9,185 bases of DNA from JBEIFW01 sp044370695 (GTDB lineage: Bacteria > Actinomycetota > Acidimicrobiia > Acidimicrobiales > Ilumatobacteraceae): NCBI GenBank assembly GCA_044370695.1, contig JBILVB010000144.1:1-9185 (forward strand), written 5' to 3'. Positions within the stretch are counted from its first letter, which is position 1. Every line of letters starts with the position of its first letter. Of the stretch, positions 1 to 6,158 are shown piece after piece. A model generated the notes under the pieces. That model was not told where the DNA came from and searched no databases. It saw only the letters and a program-made list of their open reading frames with translations. Position numbers and translations under genes: made by a program.

Positions 1-1623
1 CCGGCGGCCACCCCGCAGTTCTCCGAGACGCTCGAACTCGACCTGTCGACGGTGCGCCCGTCGCTCGCCGGACCGTCCCGCCCGCAGGACCGGGTGCCGC
101 TCGACCGGTCCAAGACGATGTTCCGCGCGGCCCTGCCGGCATCGAAGCCCGCCGGCGCCGCCGAGAAGCCCGTCCCGGTCACCCTCGCCGACGGCCGCAG
201 CTTCGAGCTCACCCACGGCGACGTCGTCATCGCTGCGATCACGTCCTGCACGAACACCTCCAACCCGTCGGTGATGCTCGCCGCCGGGCTCGTGGCCAAG
301 AAGGCCGTCGAGCGCGGCCTGACCGCCAAACCCTGGGTGAAGACCTCGCTCGCTCCCGGGTCGAAGGTCGTCATGGACTACTACGACAAGGCCGGGCTGC
401 TCCCTTACCTCGACAAGCTCGGGTTCAACCTCGTCGGGTTCGGGTGCACGACGTGCATCGGGAACTCCGGTCCGCTGCTGTCGGAGATCTCGCAAGCCGT
501 GAACGACAACGGCCTTGCCGTCGTGTCGGTGCTGTCGGGCAACCGGAACTTCGAGGGTCGGGTCAGCCCGGACGCCCGGATGAACTACCTGGCGTCGCCG
601 CCGCTCGTCGTGGCCTACGCCATCGCCGGATCGATGGACCTCGATCTCTACACCGAACCGGTCGGCACCGACGCCGACGGCAACGCCGTCTACCTGCGCG
701 ACATCTGGCCGAGCGATGCGGAACTGACCGAGACGCTCCGCAGCGCCCTCGACCCCGAGATGTTCGCGAAGGCCTACGCCAACGTGGCCCAGGGGGACGC
801 AGCGTGGCAGCGCCTCGATGCCCCGACCGGCGAGCGCTACGCCTGGGACGGCACCTCCACCTACATCCGCAAAGCGCCCTACTTCGACGGGATGGACGTC
901 ACGGTCGGGGAGATCACCGGGATCCGAGGAGCCCGTGCCGTCGCCGTGCTCGGCGACTCGGTCACCACCGATCACATCTCGCCCGCCGGCAATATCAAGG
1001 CGTCGAGCCCGGCCGGCCAGTGGCTGCAGTCCGAAGGCGTGGCCGTCGCCGACTTCAACCAGTACGGCGCGAGGCGAGGCAACCACGAGGTGATGATCCG
1101 GGGCACGTTCGCCAACACTCGGATCCGCAACCGGATCGCGCCGGGCACCGAGGGCGGCGTGACCGTCCACCTGCCTTCGGGCGAGACGCTGCCGATCTAC
1201 GACGCGGCGCTGCGCTATGCCGCCGAGGGGACCCCGTTGGTCGTGCTCGCCGGCAAGGAGTACGGCTCGGGTTCGTCGCGGGACTGGGCGGCCAAGGGCA
1301 CCGCGCTGCTCGGGATCCGTGCGGTGATCGCCGAGAGCTACGAGCGCATCCACCGCTCGAACCTGATCGGGATGGGTGTGCTCCCCCTGCAGTTCCGCGA
1401 CGGGGAGAACGTGGCCTCGCTCGGGTTGACGGGCTCGGAGGTCTTCGAGATCACCGGTCTCGAAGGCATCCCGGCCGGCGCACCCCTACCCCGCGATCTC
1501 ACCATCACGGCCGACGGCCGCCCGATCACGGTCCGGGTCCGCATCGACACCCCGAAAGAGGCCGAGTACTACCGCAACGGCGGCATCCTGCCGTACATGG
1601 TTCGTCGGCTCCTCGCCGACTGA
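1..1623 (+). CDS. acnA: Aconitate hydratase (AcnA type), C-terminal 540 residues; start lies upstream of the window
   Basis: Aconitase interconverts citrate and isocitrate in the TCA cycle, using a cytosolic [4Fe-4S] enzyme. The frame is open from base 1, so the gene begins outside the window; about 60% of a roughly 900-residue AcnA is visible. All three cluster cysteines are present: one in ITSCTNTSNP (codon 247-249) and two in GFGCTTCIGNSGPL (codons 445-447 and 454-456). The linker to the swivel domain carries DSVTTDHISPAGNI (about bases 955-996), and the substrate-binding loop GSGSSRDWAAKG lies at about 1264-1299, so the active site looks intact. The C-terminus ends VRRLLAD, and the stop (1621-1623) sits inside the first unit of a 30-bp tandem repeat. 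It converges on the phosphotransferase gene. 2-methylaconitate or isopropylmalate enzymes are less likely, because this domain order and these motifs are those of AcnA/IRP. Confidence 0.97.
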   Translation, partial: PAATPQFSETLELDLSTVRPSLAGPSRPQDRVPLDRSKTMFRAALPASKPAGAAEKPVPVTLADGRSFELTHGDVVIAAITSCTNTSNPSVMLAAGLVAKKAVERGLTAKPWVKTSLAPGSKVVMDYYDKAGLLPYLDKLGFNLVGFGCTTCIGNSGPLLSEISQAVNDNGLAVVSVLSGNRNFEGRVSPDARMNYLASPPLVVAYAIAGSMDLDLYTEPVGTDADGNAVYLRDIWPSDAELTETLRSALDPEMFAKAYANVAQGDAAWQRLDAPTGERYAWDGTSTYIRKAPYFDGMDVTVGEITGIRGARAVAVLGDSVTTDHISPAGNIKASSPAGQWLQSEGVAVADFNQYGARRGNHEVMIRGTFANTRIRNRIAPGTEGGVTVHLPSGETLPIYDAALRYAAEGTPLVVLAGKEYGSGSSRDWAAKGTALLGIRAVIAESYERIHRSNLIGMGVLPLQFRDGENVASLGLTGSEVFEITGLEGIPAGAPLPRDLTITADGRPITVRVRIDTPKEAEYYRNGGILPYMVRRLLAD

Positions 1624-1714
1624 GACAAGGTTCGTCGGCTCCTCGCCGACTGAGACAAGGTTCGTCGGCTCCTCGCCGACTGAGACAAGGTTCGTCGGCT
1701 CCTCGCCGACTGAG
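1599..1714. repeat. Perfect 30-bp tandem repeat, 3.9 copies, spanning the aconitase stop codon
   Basis: Three complete identical 30-bp units start at 1599, 1629 and 1659, and a fourth unit of 26 bp starts at 1689 and ends in TGAG at 1714. Each unit contains the codons for the last seven aconitase residues (VRRLLAD) and the TGA stop, so the 3' end of the gene has been copied downstream. Each unit also holds a perfect 6-bp inverted repeat, GTCGGC-TCCTC-GCCGAC, at 1604-1620, 1634-1650, 1664-1680 and 1694-1710. Because translation ends at the first stop, copies 2-4 are untranslated. No mismatch is seen between copies, which suggests recent expansion by slippage or unequal exchange. The lack of spacers rules out a CRISPR array. 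Confidence 0.97.
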
Positions 1715-1743
1715 CCCGAGCCGGCGCTGCTCGGCCGCTCGGG
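1715..1743. terminator. Terminator-like hairpin between convergent genes
   Basis: CCCGAGC (1715-1721) is perfectly complementary to GCTCGGG (1737-1743). Three further pairs form (1723-1725 with 1734-1736) if C1722 is bulged, leaving an 8-nt loop. It lies directly after the repeat tract and 5 nt before the stop of the convergent phosphotransferase gene, so it could act on both strands. There is no T-tract, which is common for high-GC actinobacteria, so termination here is inferred from position and structure only. Confidence 0.5.
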
Positions 1744-1748
1744 TGGAC

Positions 1749-2849
1749 TCAGCGGGCGAGCAGCGCGGTCGAATCGAGGTCGACGACGGCGCTGAAGTGC
1801 CGCTGCGCCATGGTGCCGATGAGTTGCCTGCCCCGGTCGTTCCCGAGGTCGAACGTCGCACCGGTGAGCGTGACCGTGGCGGGTCCGCCGAGCGCGTGCG
1901 CGAGGCGGTACTCGGTCCAGAACTCCTCGGGGTCCCGCTGCACGTCATGGTCGGACGCCAACCGGCCGAGGTACTCCGCCACCAGGTCCCGCTCGGCAGC
2001 ACGCCGCACCTCGACCGGCAGGCTCCCGCCGAGCAGGTAGGCGAGGTCGTAGCTGCCCGGTCCGCGCCCGATCGTCTGCCAGTCGACGATCACCACCTCG
2101 TCGGCGCTTCCCCGGGAGCCGAAGAACAGGTTCTCGCAGCGATAGTCGAGGTGCACCACGGTCCACGGGTAGGCCGACAACGCCACCATGCCGTCCCAGT
2201 ACCCCGCCGAGATCACCGGCGCTGCGGCGGCGCCGCCGGCAGGTAGCCAGTCGGCGAAGTTGGCCAGGAACGGCTCGGTGAGGCCCGGGTACATCTGTGC
2301 AAAGCCCTGGATCCGCTCGTGCACGACGCTGGGCGCCCACGACACGATCGAGTCCTCGGCCTTGCCCATCCAGGACCCGTGCAGATCGGCGAGCGCCCGC
2401 ACCGCCAACGACGCCTCGTCGGCGGTGAGGCCGGCGTGCTGGTCGACCATCCGAAGGTGCCCGAGGTCCTCGAGGACGAGCACGCTGTCGGCCGTGCCGG
2501 GTTCGATACGGGCCAGGTGGCACCCGGCGAGCCGAGCGGCCGTGCGTGGGGCGATGTCCGAATAGAAGCGGACCTCGGCGTCGTACATGCCCAGGGCCAG
2601 CCCTTGCGCCCGGTTCGCTTCGAACGGGGAGGGGAGCTTGACGATCACGCTCGCAGGCCCGACGGCATCGTCGTAGCGCAACGTCGCCCGGAACAACTCG
2701 CCCATGATCCCGATGCCCTGACCGATCTGCTCGATCTCGAACCCGACGACGGCGCCGGACGCGCCGAGGGCGCCCGAGCCGCGCAGCACCTCGGTGAACC
2801 ACAGGGCGGAGACGTCGTCGATGGTGGCGGGGATCCCAGGTGCGCTCAT
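1749..2849 (-). CDS. Phosphotransferase of the APH / ecdysteroid-kinase-like family
   Basis: This 366-residue protein has a protein-kinase-like fold that transfers phosphate from ATP to a small-molecule hydroxyl. Visible motifs in order are the ATP-binding lysine in VIVKLP (K71), an alpha-C glutamate in YDAEVRFY (E92), a hinge LVLEDLG (125-130), the catalytic loop HLDYRCEN (H233, D235, N240) and the metal-binding DWQ (D256), which replaces DFG. These fit APH/CHK-like kinases of the ecdysteroid-kinase group. In bacteria such genes often sit near degradation genes and are rarely true antibiotic-resistance determinants. The substrate cannot be read from the sequence. The ATG at 2849 is the first start codon before the divergent gap and has no clear Shine-Dalgarno. 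The stop faces the aconitase repeat tract. A macrolide or aminoglycoside kinase role is possible but unsupported. Confidence 0.9.
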   Translation of the reverse strand: MSAPGIPATIDDVSALWFTEVLRGSGALGASGAVVGFEIEQIGQGIGIMGELFRATLRYDDAVGPASVIVKLPSPFEANRAQGLALGMYDAEVRFYSDIAPRTAARLAGCHLARIEPGTADSVLVLEDLGHLRMVDQHAGLTADEASLAVRALADLHGSWMGKAEDSIVSWAPSVVHERIQGFAQMYPGLTEPFLANFADWLPAGGAAAAPVISAGYWDGMVALSAYPWTVVHLDYRCENLFFGSRGSADEVVIVDWQTIGRGPGSYDLAYLLGGSLPVEVRRAAERDLVAEYLGRLASDHDVQRDPEEFWTEYRLAHALGGPATVTLTGATFDLGNDRGRQLIGTMAQRHFSAVVDLDSTALLAR

Positions 2850-2891
2850 GAAGGCGAGACGCTAGGGCGGCGGGGAATACGGTGCGTTGCC
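2850..2891. promoter_or_regulatory. 42-bp divergent promoter region, possibly giving leaderless transcripts on both sides
   Basis: This gap separates the divergent start codons of the phosphotransferase (2849, minus) and endonuclease III (2892, plus), so both promoters must lie here or inside the neighbouring gene. On the plus strand TACGGT (2878-2883) ends 8 nt before the GTG. On the minus strand TAGCGT (2864-2859) ends 9 nt before the ATG. Both match the TAnnnT -10 consensus of actinobacteria at a distance that puts transcription starts at or close to the start codons. Neither gene has a well-placed Shine-Dalgarno. I see no convincing -35 elements. The assignment is inference from motif and spacing. 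Confidence 0.35.
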
Positions 2892-3596
2892 GTGCGCCGA
2901 CAGGACAAAGCCGACCGGATCGGGGCGATCCTCGACGAGCGCTACCCCGACCCGCCGGTCCCGCTGGACCACACCGACCCCTACACGCTGCTGGTCGCCG
3001 TCGCGCTCTCGGCACAGACCACCGACAAGAAGGTCAACCAGGTCACACCGGCGCTGTTCGCCGCAGCGCCGACGCCGGAGGCGATGCTGGCCCTCGGTCC
3101 CGACGGGATCCTCCCGCTCGTGCGCGAAGTCGGGCTCGCCCCGACGAAGGCCCGCAACCTCTGGCTCGCCGCCCGAGCGATCGTCGACGCCGGCGGACTA
3201 CGGCCCGACTGGACGTTCCTCGAGTCGCTCCCCGGGGTCGGGCACAAGACGGCGAGCGTGGTGATGGCCCAGGCGTACGGGGTGCCGGCCTTCGCCGTCG
3301 ACACGCACATCCATCGGCTCGCCGCCCGATGGGGTCTGTCGAACGGTACGACGGTGGAGCGCACCGAACGAGACCTGAAGGCGGTGTTCCCAGCGAGCAC
3401 CTGGAACCGCAGGCATCTCCAGATCATCTTCTTCGGGCGGGAACACTGCCCGTCGCTGCGCCACGACCTGACCGCCTGCCCGATCTGTTCCTGGGCGGCG
3501 TCCAAGCGCCGGATCGCCGCAGAGGCCGCTCCCGCCCTTGCGTCGACGACCCGTCGACGCCACACCACCGCCTCCCGGAGGAGTCCCGCCCGATGA
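2892..3596 (+). CDS. nth: Endonuclease III, DNA glycosylase/AP lyase with atypical cysteine motif
   Basis: Endonuclease III removes oxidised pyrimidines and cleaves at abasic sites in base-excision repair. The 234-residue product has LSAQTTDKKVN near the N-terminus, the helix-hairpin-helix LPGVGHKTASVV with catalytic K119, and VDTHIHR with catalytic D137, at almost the same positions as K120 and D138 of E. coli Nth. The C-terminal region does not carry the standard C-x6-C-x2-C-x5-C cluster motif. Instead there is C186-x9-C196-x2-C199, and the fourth position is lysine (K205), with H191 between the first two cysteines. A basic tail of about 30 residues follows. The GTG at 2892 is chosen because it starts directly before the conserved region, the next gene upstream is divergent, and the longer frame upstream is antisense to it. 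MutY is less likely because its longer C-terminal domain is absent. Confidence 0.93.
   Translation: MRRQDKADRIGAILDERYPDPPVPLDHTDPYTLLVAVALSAQTTDKKVNQVTPALFAAAPTPEAMLALGPDGILPLVREVGLAPTKARNLWLAARAIVDAGGLRPDWTFLESLPGVGHKTASVVMAQAYGVPAFAVDTHIHRLAARWGLSNGTTVERTERDLKAVFPASTWNRRHLQIIFFGREHCPSLRHDLTACPICSWAASKRRIAAEAAPALASTTRRRHTTASRRSPAR
3577..3583 (+). promoter_or_regulatory. Strong Shine-Dalgarno inside the end of nth, for the epoxide hydrolase
   Basis: GGAGGAG lies 9 nt upstream of the ATG at 3593 and within the last codons of nth. It is the best Shine-Dalgarno match I found in the window. It fixes the epoxide hydrolase start and allows strong re-initiation after nth. Confidence 0.8.
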
Positions 3597-4756
3597 CGAA
3601 CCCGACCCCGTTCACGATCGACGTGCCCCAGCGGGACCTCGACGACCTGCGCGACCGGCTCGCCCGGACACGATGGGCCGACGACATCGCCAATTCGGCC
3701 TGGACCTACGGCGTCGAAGCCGGGTGGCTGCGTTCGATGGTGTCCTGGTGGCTCGACGCCTACGACTGGCGAGCGACCGAGGCCCGCATGAACGCGTGGG
3801 CCCACTCCCGTGTCGAACTCGATGGGATCCCCGTCCACTTCGCCCGCGTCCGCGGGGTGGGACCGGATCCGATGCCGCTCGTGCTCACCCATGGATGGCC
3901 GTGGACGTTCTGGGACTTCGAGCGGATGGTCGGCCCGCTGACCGACCCCGCGGCCCACGGCGGCGACCCCGCCGATGCCTTCGACGTGGTGGTGCCGTCG
4001 CTCCCGGGCTACGGGTTCTCGGTGCCGCTGCGCACCCCCGGGGTCAACGTGCGGCGGGTCGCCGAGCTCTGGGTGCAGTTGATGACCGAGGTACTCGGCC
4101 ACGACCGCTTCGGCGCACACGGGGGCGACTGGGGCGCCATCGTCACCTCGGAACTCGCACACGCGCACGCCCCGGCCGTGATCGGTGCGCATCTCAGTCT
4201 GCCCGTGATCCCCGGGGTGAGCCGCCGTGAGCTCGGGCCCGACGCCTTCGCCGCCGACGAGCGCTGGATGCTCGACCGCATGGCGGAAGCGGAGCGCCTC
4301 ATCCGCAGTCACGTGACCGTCCACACGCACGACCCGCAGACCCTCGCCTACGCACTCGCCGATTCCCCGGTCGGCACGGCCGCCTGGTTGTGGGAGCGCC
4401 GGCGCGCCTGGTCCGACTGCGGGGGCGACGTCGAGTCGGTGTTCGACCGGGACTTCCTGTGCACGCTCGCGTCGACCTACTGGCTGACCGGTTCGATCAC
4501 GTCGTCGTTGCGCCTGTATTTCGAGCACTTCAACGGCGGATGGCCACGGATCCACGACCGCACCCCGACGCTCGAATGCCCCACGGCGTTCTCCATCTTC
4601 CCCAAGGAACTGGTGCTCCTACCGCGGTCGGTCGCCGCCGCACACAGCGATCTGCGCCAGTGGACCGTCCACGATCGCGGCGGCCACTTCGGCGCAGCCG
4701 AGCGACCCGACGCGCTCGTCGACGACCTCCGTCGCTTCTTCCGGCCCCTGCGCTGA
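3593..4756 (+). CDS. Epoxide hydrolase, microsomal (EHN) type alpha/beta-hydrolase
   Basis: This 387-residue protein is predicted to open epoxides to vicinal diols through a covalent ester intermediate. Residues 1-90 match the epoxide hydrolase N-terminal domain (FTIDVPQRDLDDLRDRLART, then DW..E..MN.W and H......DG..VHF). The alpha/beta-hydrolase core has the oxyanion-hole HGWP (100-103), nucleophile D179 in GGDWG, acid E339 in FPKEL and H365 in GGHFGAAERP. The spacing from E339 to H365 is close to that in human microsomal epoxide hydrolase (FPFEL to GGHF). Length is normal for bacterial members. The ATG at 3593 overlaps the nth stop by 4 nt (ATGA). No signal peptide is visible. Juvenile-hormone-type or limonene-type hydrolases are not supported; the physiological epoxide is unknown. 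Confidence 0.93.
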   Translation: MTNPTPFTIDVPQRDLDDLRDRLARTRWADDIANSAWTYGVEAGWLRSMVSWWLDAYDWRATEARMNAWAHSRVELDGIPVHFARVRGVGPDPMPLVLTHGWPWTFWDFERMVGPLTDPAAHGGDPADAFDVVVPSLPGYGFSVPLRTPGVNVRRVAELWVQLMTEVLGHDRFGAHGGDWGAIVTSELAHAHAPAVIGAHLSLPVIPGVSRRELGPDAFAADERWMLDRMAEAERLIRSHVTVHTHDPQTLAYALADSPVGTAAWLWERRRAWSDCGGDVESVFDRDFLCTLASTYWLTGSITSSLRLYFEHFNGGWPRIHDRTPTLECPTAFSIFPKELVLLPRSVAAAHSDLRQWTVHDRGGHFGAAERPDALVDDLRRFFRPLR

Positions 4757-4769
4757 GCTACAGCAGCGC
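4750..4769. terminator. Small palindromic hairpin over two convergent stop codons
   Basis: GCGCTG (4750-4755) pairs with CAGCGC (4764-4769) around an 8-nt loop. The stop of the epoxide hydrolase (TGA, 4754-4756) and that of the DUF72 gene (TAG on the minus strand, 4760-4758) both lie in this structure, and only base 4757 separates the genes. An alternative shorter stem, GCTG (4752-4755) with CAGC (4761-4764), uses the same bases. There is no T-tract, so a terminator function is tentative. Confidence 0.3.
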
Positions 4770-5603
4770 GAGTTGCCCGTCCGGCGGCTCCGGCAGCGGG
4801 GGGAGGCTCGGCACGAGTTCGGCCACCGACGCATGGAACCGCCGGGCCAGCAGCGGCGCCGCCACGTTGTCGGGGGTGTGCAGGAACACGATCGGCTCAC
4901 GCCCCTGCGCGACCCAACGGGCTGCCACCACCAGCCAGCGTTCCCAGAAGGGAGGGTTGGCCGCCGGATCGGTCTGGCCGATCAGCCGGACGATCGGGTG
5001 GGCACCAAGGGCGACCGGACGCACGGGTAGGCGAGGCTTGCGCCCGAAGGCGTCCCGTTCGGCCGGGGTGTCGCAGGGGCCGGCGAACAAGGCACGGCTG
5101 TCCAGGATCACCCGGTCGACGCCCTGCGCCGACAGCATCTCGTCGAGGTGACGTTCGTGGGTGCCCCCGGCGAAGAAGGCCGCGTGCCGCACCTCGACGG
5201 CCCACGAGCGATCGACCGTCGGCAGCTCGCGCAGGAACCGGTCGAGCACGCCGAGGTCGTCGGGGCCGAACGAGGCCGGAAGCTGGACCGACACCGGACC
5301 GAGTCGCTCGCCGAGCGGCTCCAATCGGGCCAGGAAGGCAGCGAGTTCGCTTCGGGCCCCCCGCAGGCGTCGCTCGTGGGTGATCGACTGCGGGAGCTTG
5401 CAGACGAACCGGAACGAGGGCGGTGCCTGCTGCGCCCAACGAGCGACGCTCCCCGGATCCGGCACGGCGTAGAAGGTCGTGTTGCCCTCGACGGCGGTCA
5501 GGGCGGAGGCATACGCCGCGAGCTCACGGCCCGGACGGGCGGGCGGCAGCACGGTGCCGAACCACGGCCGGTGCGCCCAGAGCGCACACCCGACCCGCAG
5601 CAT
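4758..5603 (-). CDS. DUF72 (YecE/YunF-like) TIM-barrel protein
   Basis: The 281-residue product matches the DUF72 family, which is widespread in bacteria and has no established biochemical function. Family blocks seen in order are VGCALWAHRPWFG (4-16), VEGNTTFYAVP (38-48), FRFVCKLPQSITHERRL (64-80), LGPVSVQLPASFGPD (101-115), WAVEVRH (134-140), VDRVILDSR (162-170) and, near the end, VFLHTPDNVAAPLLA (239-253). The pattern of conserved E, N, K, Q, R, H and D residues resembles a barrel active site. The ATG at 5603 is chosen because the family starts at this strand; the open frame upstream is antisense and shadow sequence. The gene starts 8 nt after the DUF4916 stop, with only a weak Shine-Dalgarno, and is probably the last gene of the minus-strand operon. 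Confidence 0.92.
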   Translation of the reverse strand: MLRVGCALWAHRPWFGTVLPPARPGRELAAYASALTAVEGNTTFYAVPDPGSVARWAQQAPPSFRFVCKLPQSITHERRLRGARSELAAFLARLEPLGERLGPVSVQLPASFGPDDLGVLDRFLRELPTVDRSWAVEVRHAAFFAGGTHERHLDEMLSAQGVDRVILDSRALFAGPCDTPAERDAFGRKPRLPVRPVALGAHPIVRLIGQTDPAANPPFWERWLVVAARWVAQGREPIVFLHTPDNVAAPLLARRFHASVAELVPSLPPLPEPPDGQLALL

Positions 5604-5611
5604 CCCAACCG

Positions 5612-6148
5612 TCAGGGCAGGCAACCACAGTGCGCCAACGCCAGGCGCACCAACCGATCCTGCCCTCCGGTCATCTCTCCGGTGACCTCGGGCCGTACGG
5701 CCTCCGCCGGTGTTAGCCAGATCAGATCGAGCGCCGCCTTCGTCGGTTGGCAGTCGCCGTCGATGGGCACGACGAAGGCCAGGCTCACGGCGTGATGGCG
5801 GGGATCGTGGAAACCGCTGACGGTGGCGTCGGGGAAGTACTCCACGACGGTGAACGGTGTGGGCGACACGGGAACCTGGGGCAGAGCGAGCGGGCCGAGA
5901 TCCTTTTCCAAATGGCGCAGGAGCGCATCTCGGACCCGCTCGCCGTGAAGGATCCGCCCGGACACGACCGCCCGGCTGATGGAACCATCGGGCCGCGCCG
6001 TGAGCAGCAGACCGACCTGGGCGACGCGACCTCGGCCGTCGACACGCACGGGGACGGCGTCGACGTAGACGAGCGGAACGCGTCCGCGGACCGACTCGAT
6101 CTCGTCGTTGGACAGCCATCCGGTCGAGGTCTGCGTGGAGTCGCTCAT
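5612..6148 (-). CDS. DUF4916 Nudix-like protein with a degenerate Nudix box
   Basis: This 178-residue protein resembles the DUF4916 group of Nudix-fold proteins that I know mainly from actinobacteria. The N-terminus reads LSNDEIESVRGRVPLVYVDAV, followed by strands VGLLLTARPDGSISRAVVSG. The Nudix box starts at G64 and retains G64, E70, R78 and G85, but the glutamates of the REuxEE core are changed: H79, K82 and D83 stand where E, E and E are expected. Metal-dependent pyrophosphohydrolase activity is therefore doubtful. A conserved-looking YFPD...FHDPRHHAVSLAFVVP block follows (104-128), and LDLIWLTPAEA (140-150) is typical of the end of a Nudix fold. The ATG at 6148 has GGGAG just upstream, and the longer frame reaches into the amidohydrolase gene. 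The function is unknown. Confidence 0.85.
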   Translation of the reverse strand: MSDSTQTSTGWLSNDEIESVRGRVPLVYVDAVPVRVDGRGRVAQVGLLLTARPDGSISRAVVSGRILHGERVRDALLRHLEKDLGPLALPQVPVSPTPFTVVEYFPDATVSGFHDPRHHAVSLAFVVPIDGDCQPTKAALDLIWLTPAEAVRPEVTGEMTGGQDRLVRLALAHCGCLP

Positions 6149-6152
6149 CGCG

Positions 6153-6157
6153 CTCCC
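6153..6157 (-). promoter_or_regulatory. Shine-Dalgarno for the DUF4916 gene
   Basis: GGGAG on the minus strand lies in the 10-nt gap between the amidohydrolase stop (6159) and the ATG at 6148. The 4-nt spacing is short, but it supports this start over an upstream one inside the amidohydrolase frame. Confidence 0.5.
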
Positions 6158-6158
6158 A

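Noticed and set aside
1599..1714. CRISPR-like array
   Set aside because: The units are directly adjacent with no unique spacers, and the first unit is coding sequence.
444..2246. Long plus-strand open frame containing a 10-residue repeat (GSSAPRRLRQ)
   Set aside because: It is an out-of-frame reading of aconitase and the antisense of the phosphotransferase. Its composition is rich in Arg, Gly and Pro with no motifs, and the repeat comes from the 30-bp DNA unit.
1749..2849. Antibiotic-resistance aminoglycoside kinase
   Set aside because: The kinase-like fold is clear, but the motifs fit the broader ecdysteroid-kinase-like group and nothing nearby suggests resistance or mobility.
2319..2891. 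N-terminal extension of endonuclease III
   Set aside because: This part is antisense to the phosphotransferase, which has all kinase motifs, and Nth homology begins only after 2892.
2981..4555. Long minus-strand open frame of 524 codons
   Set aside because: It is the antisense of nth and the epoxide hydrolase, both with complete catalytic motifs. Long antisense frames are expected in high-GC DNA.
5604..6119. N-terminal extension of the DUF72 protein
   Set aside because: The extension is Arg-rich out-of-frame reading of the DUF4916 gene; the family start matches the ATG at 5603.
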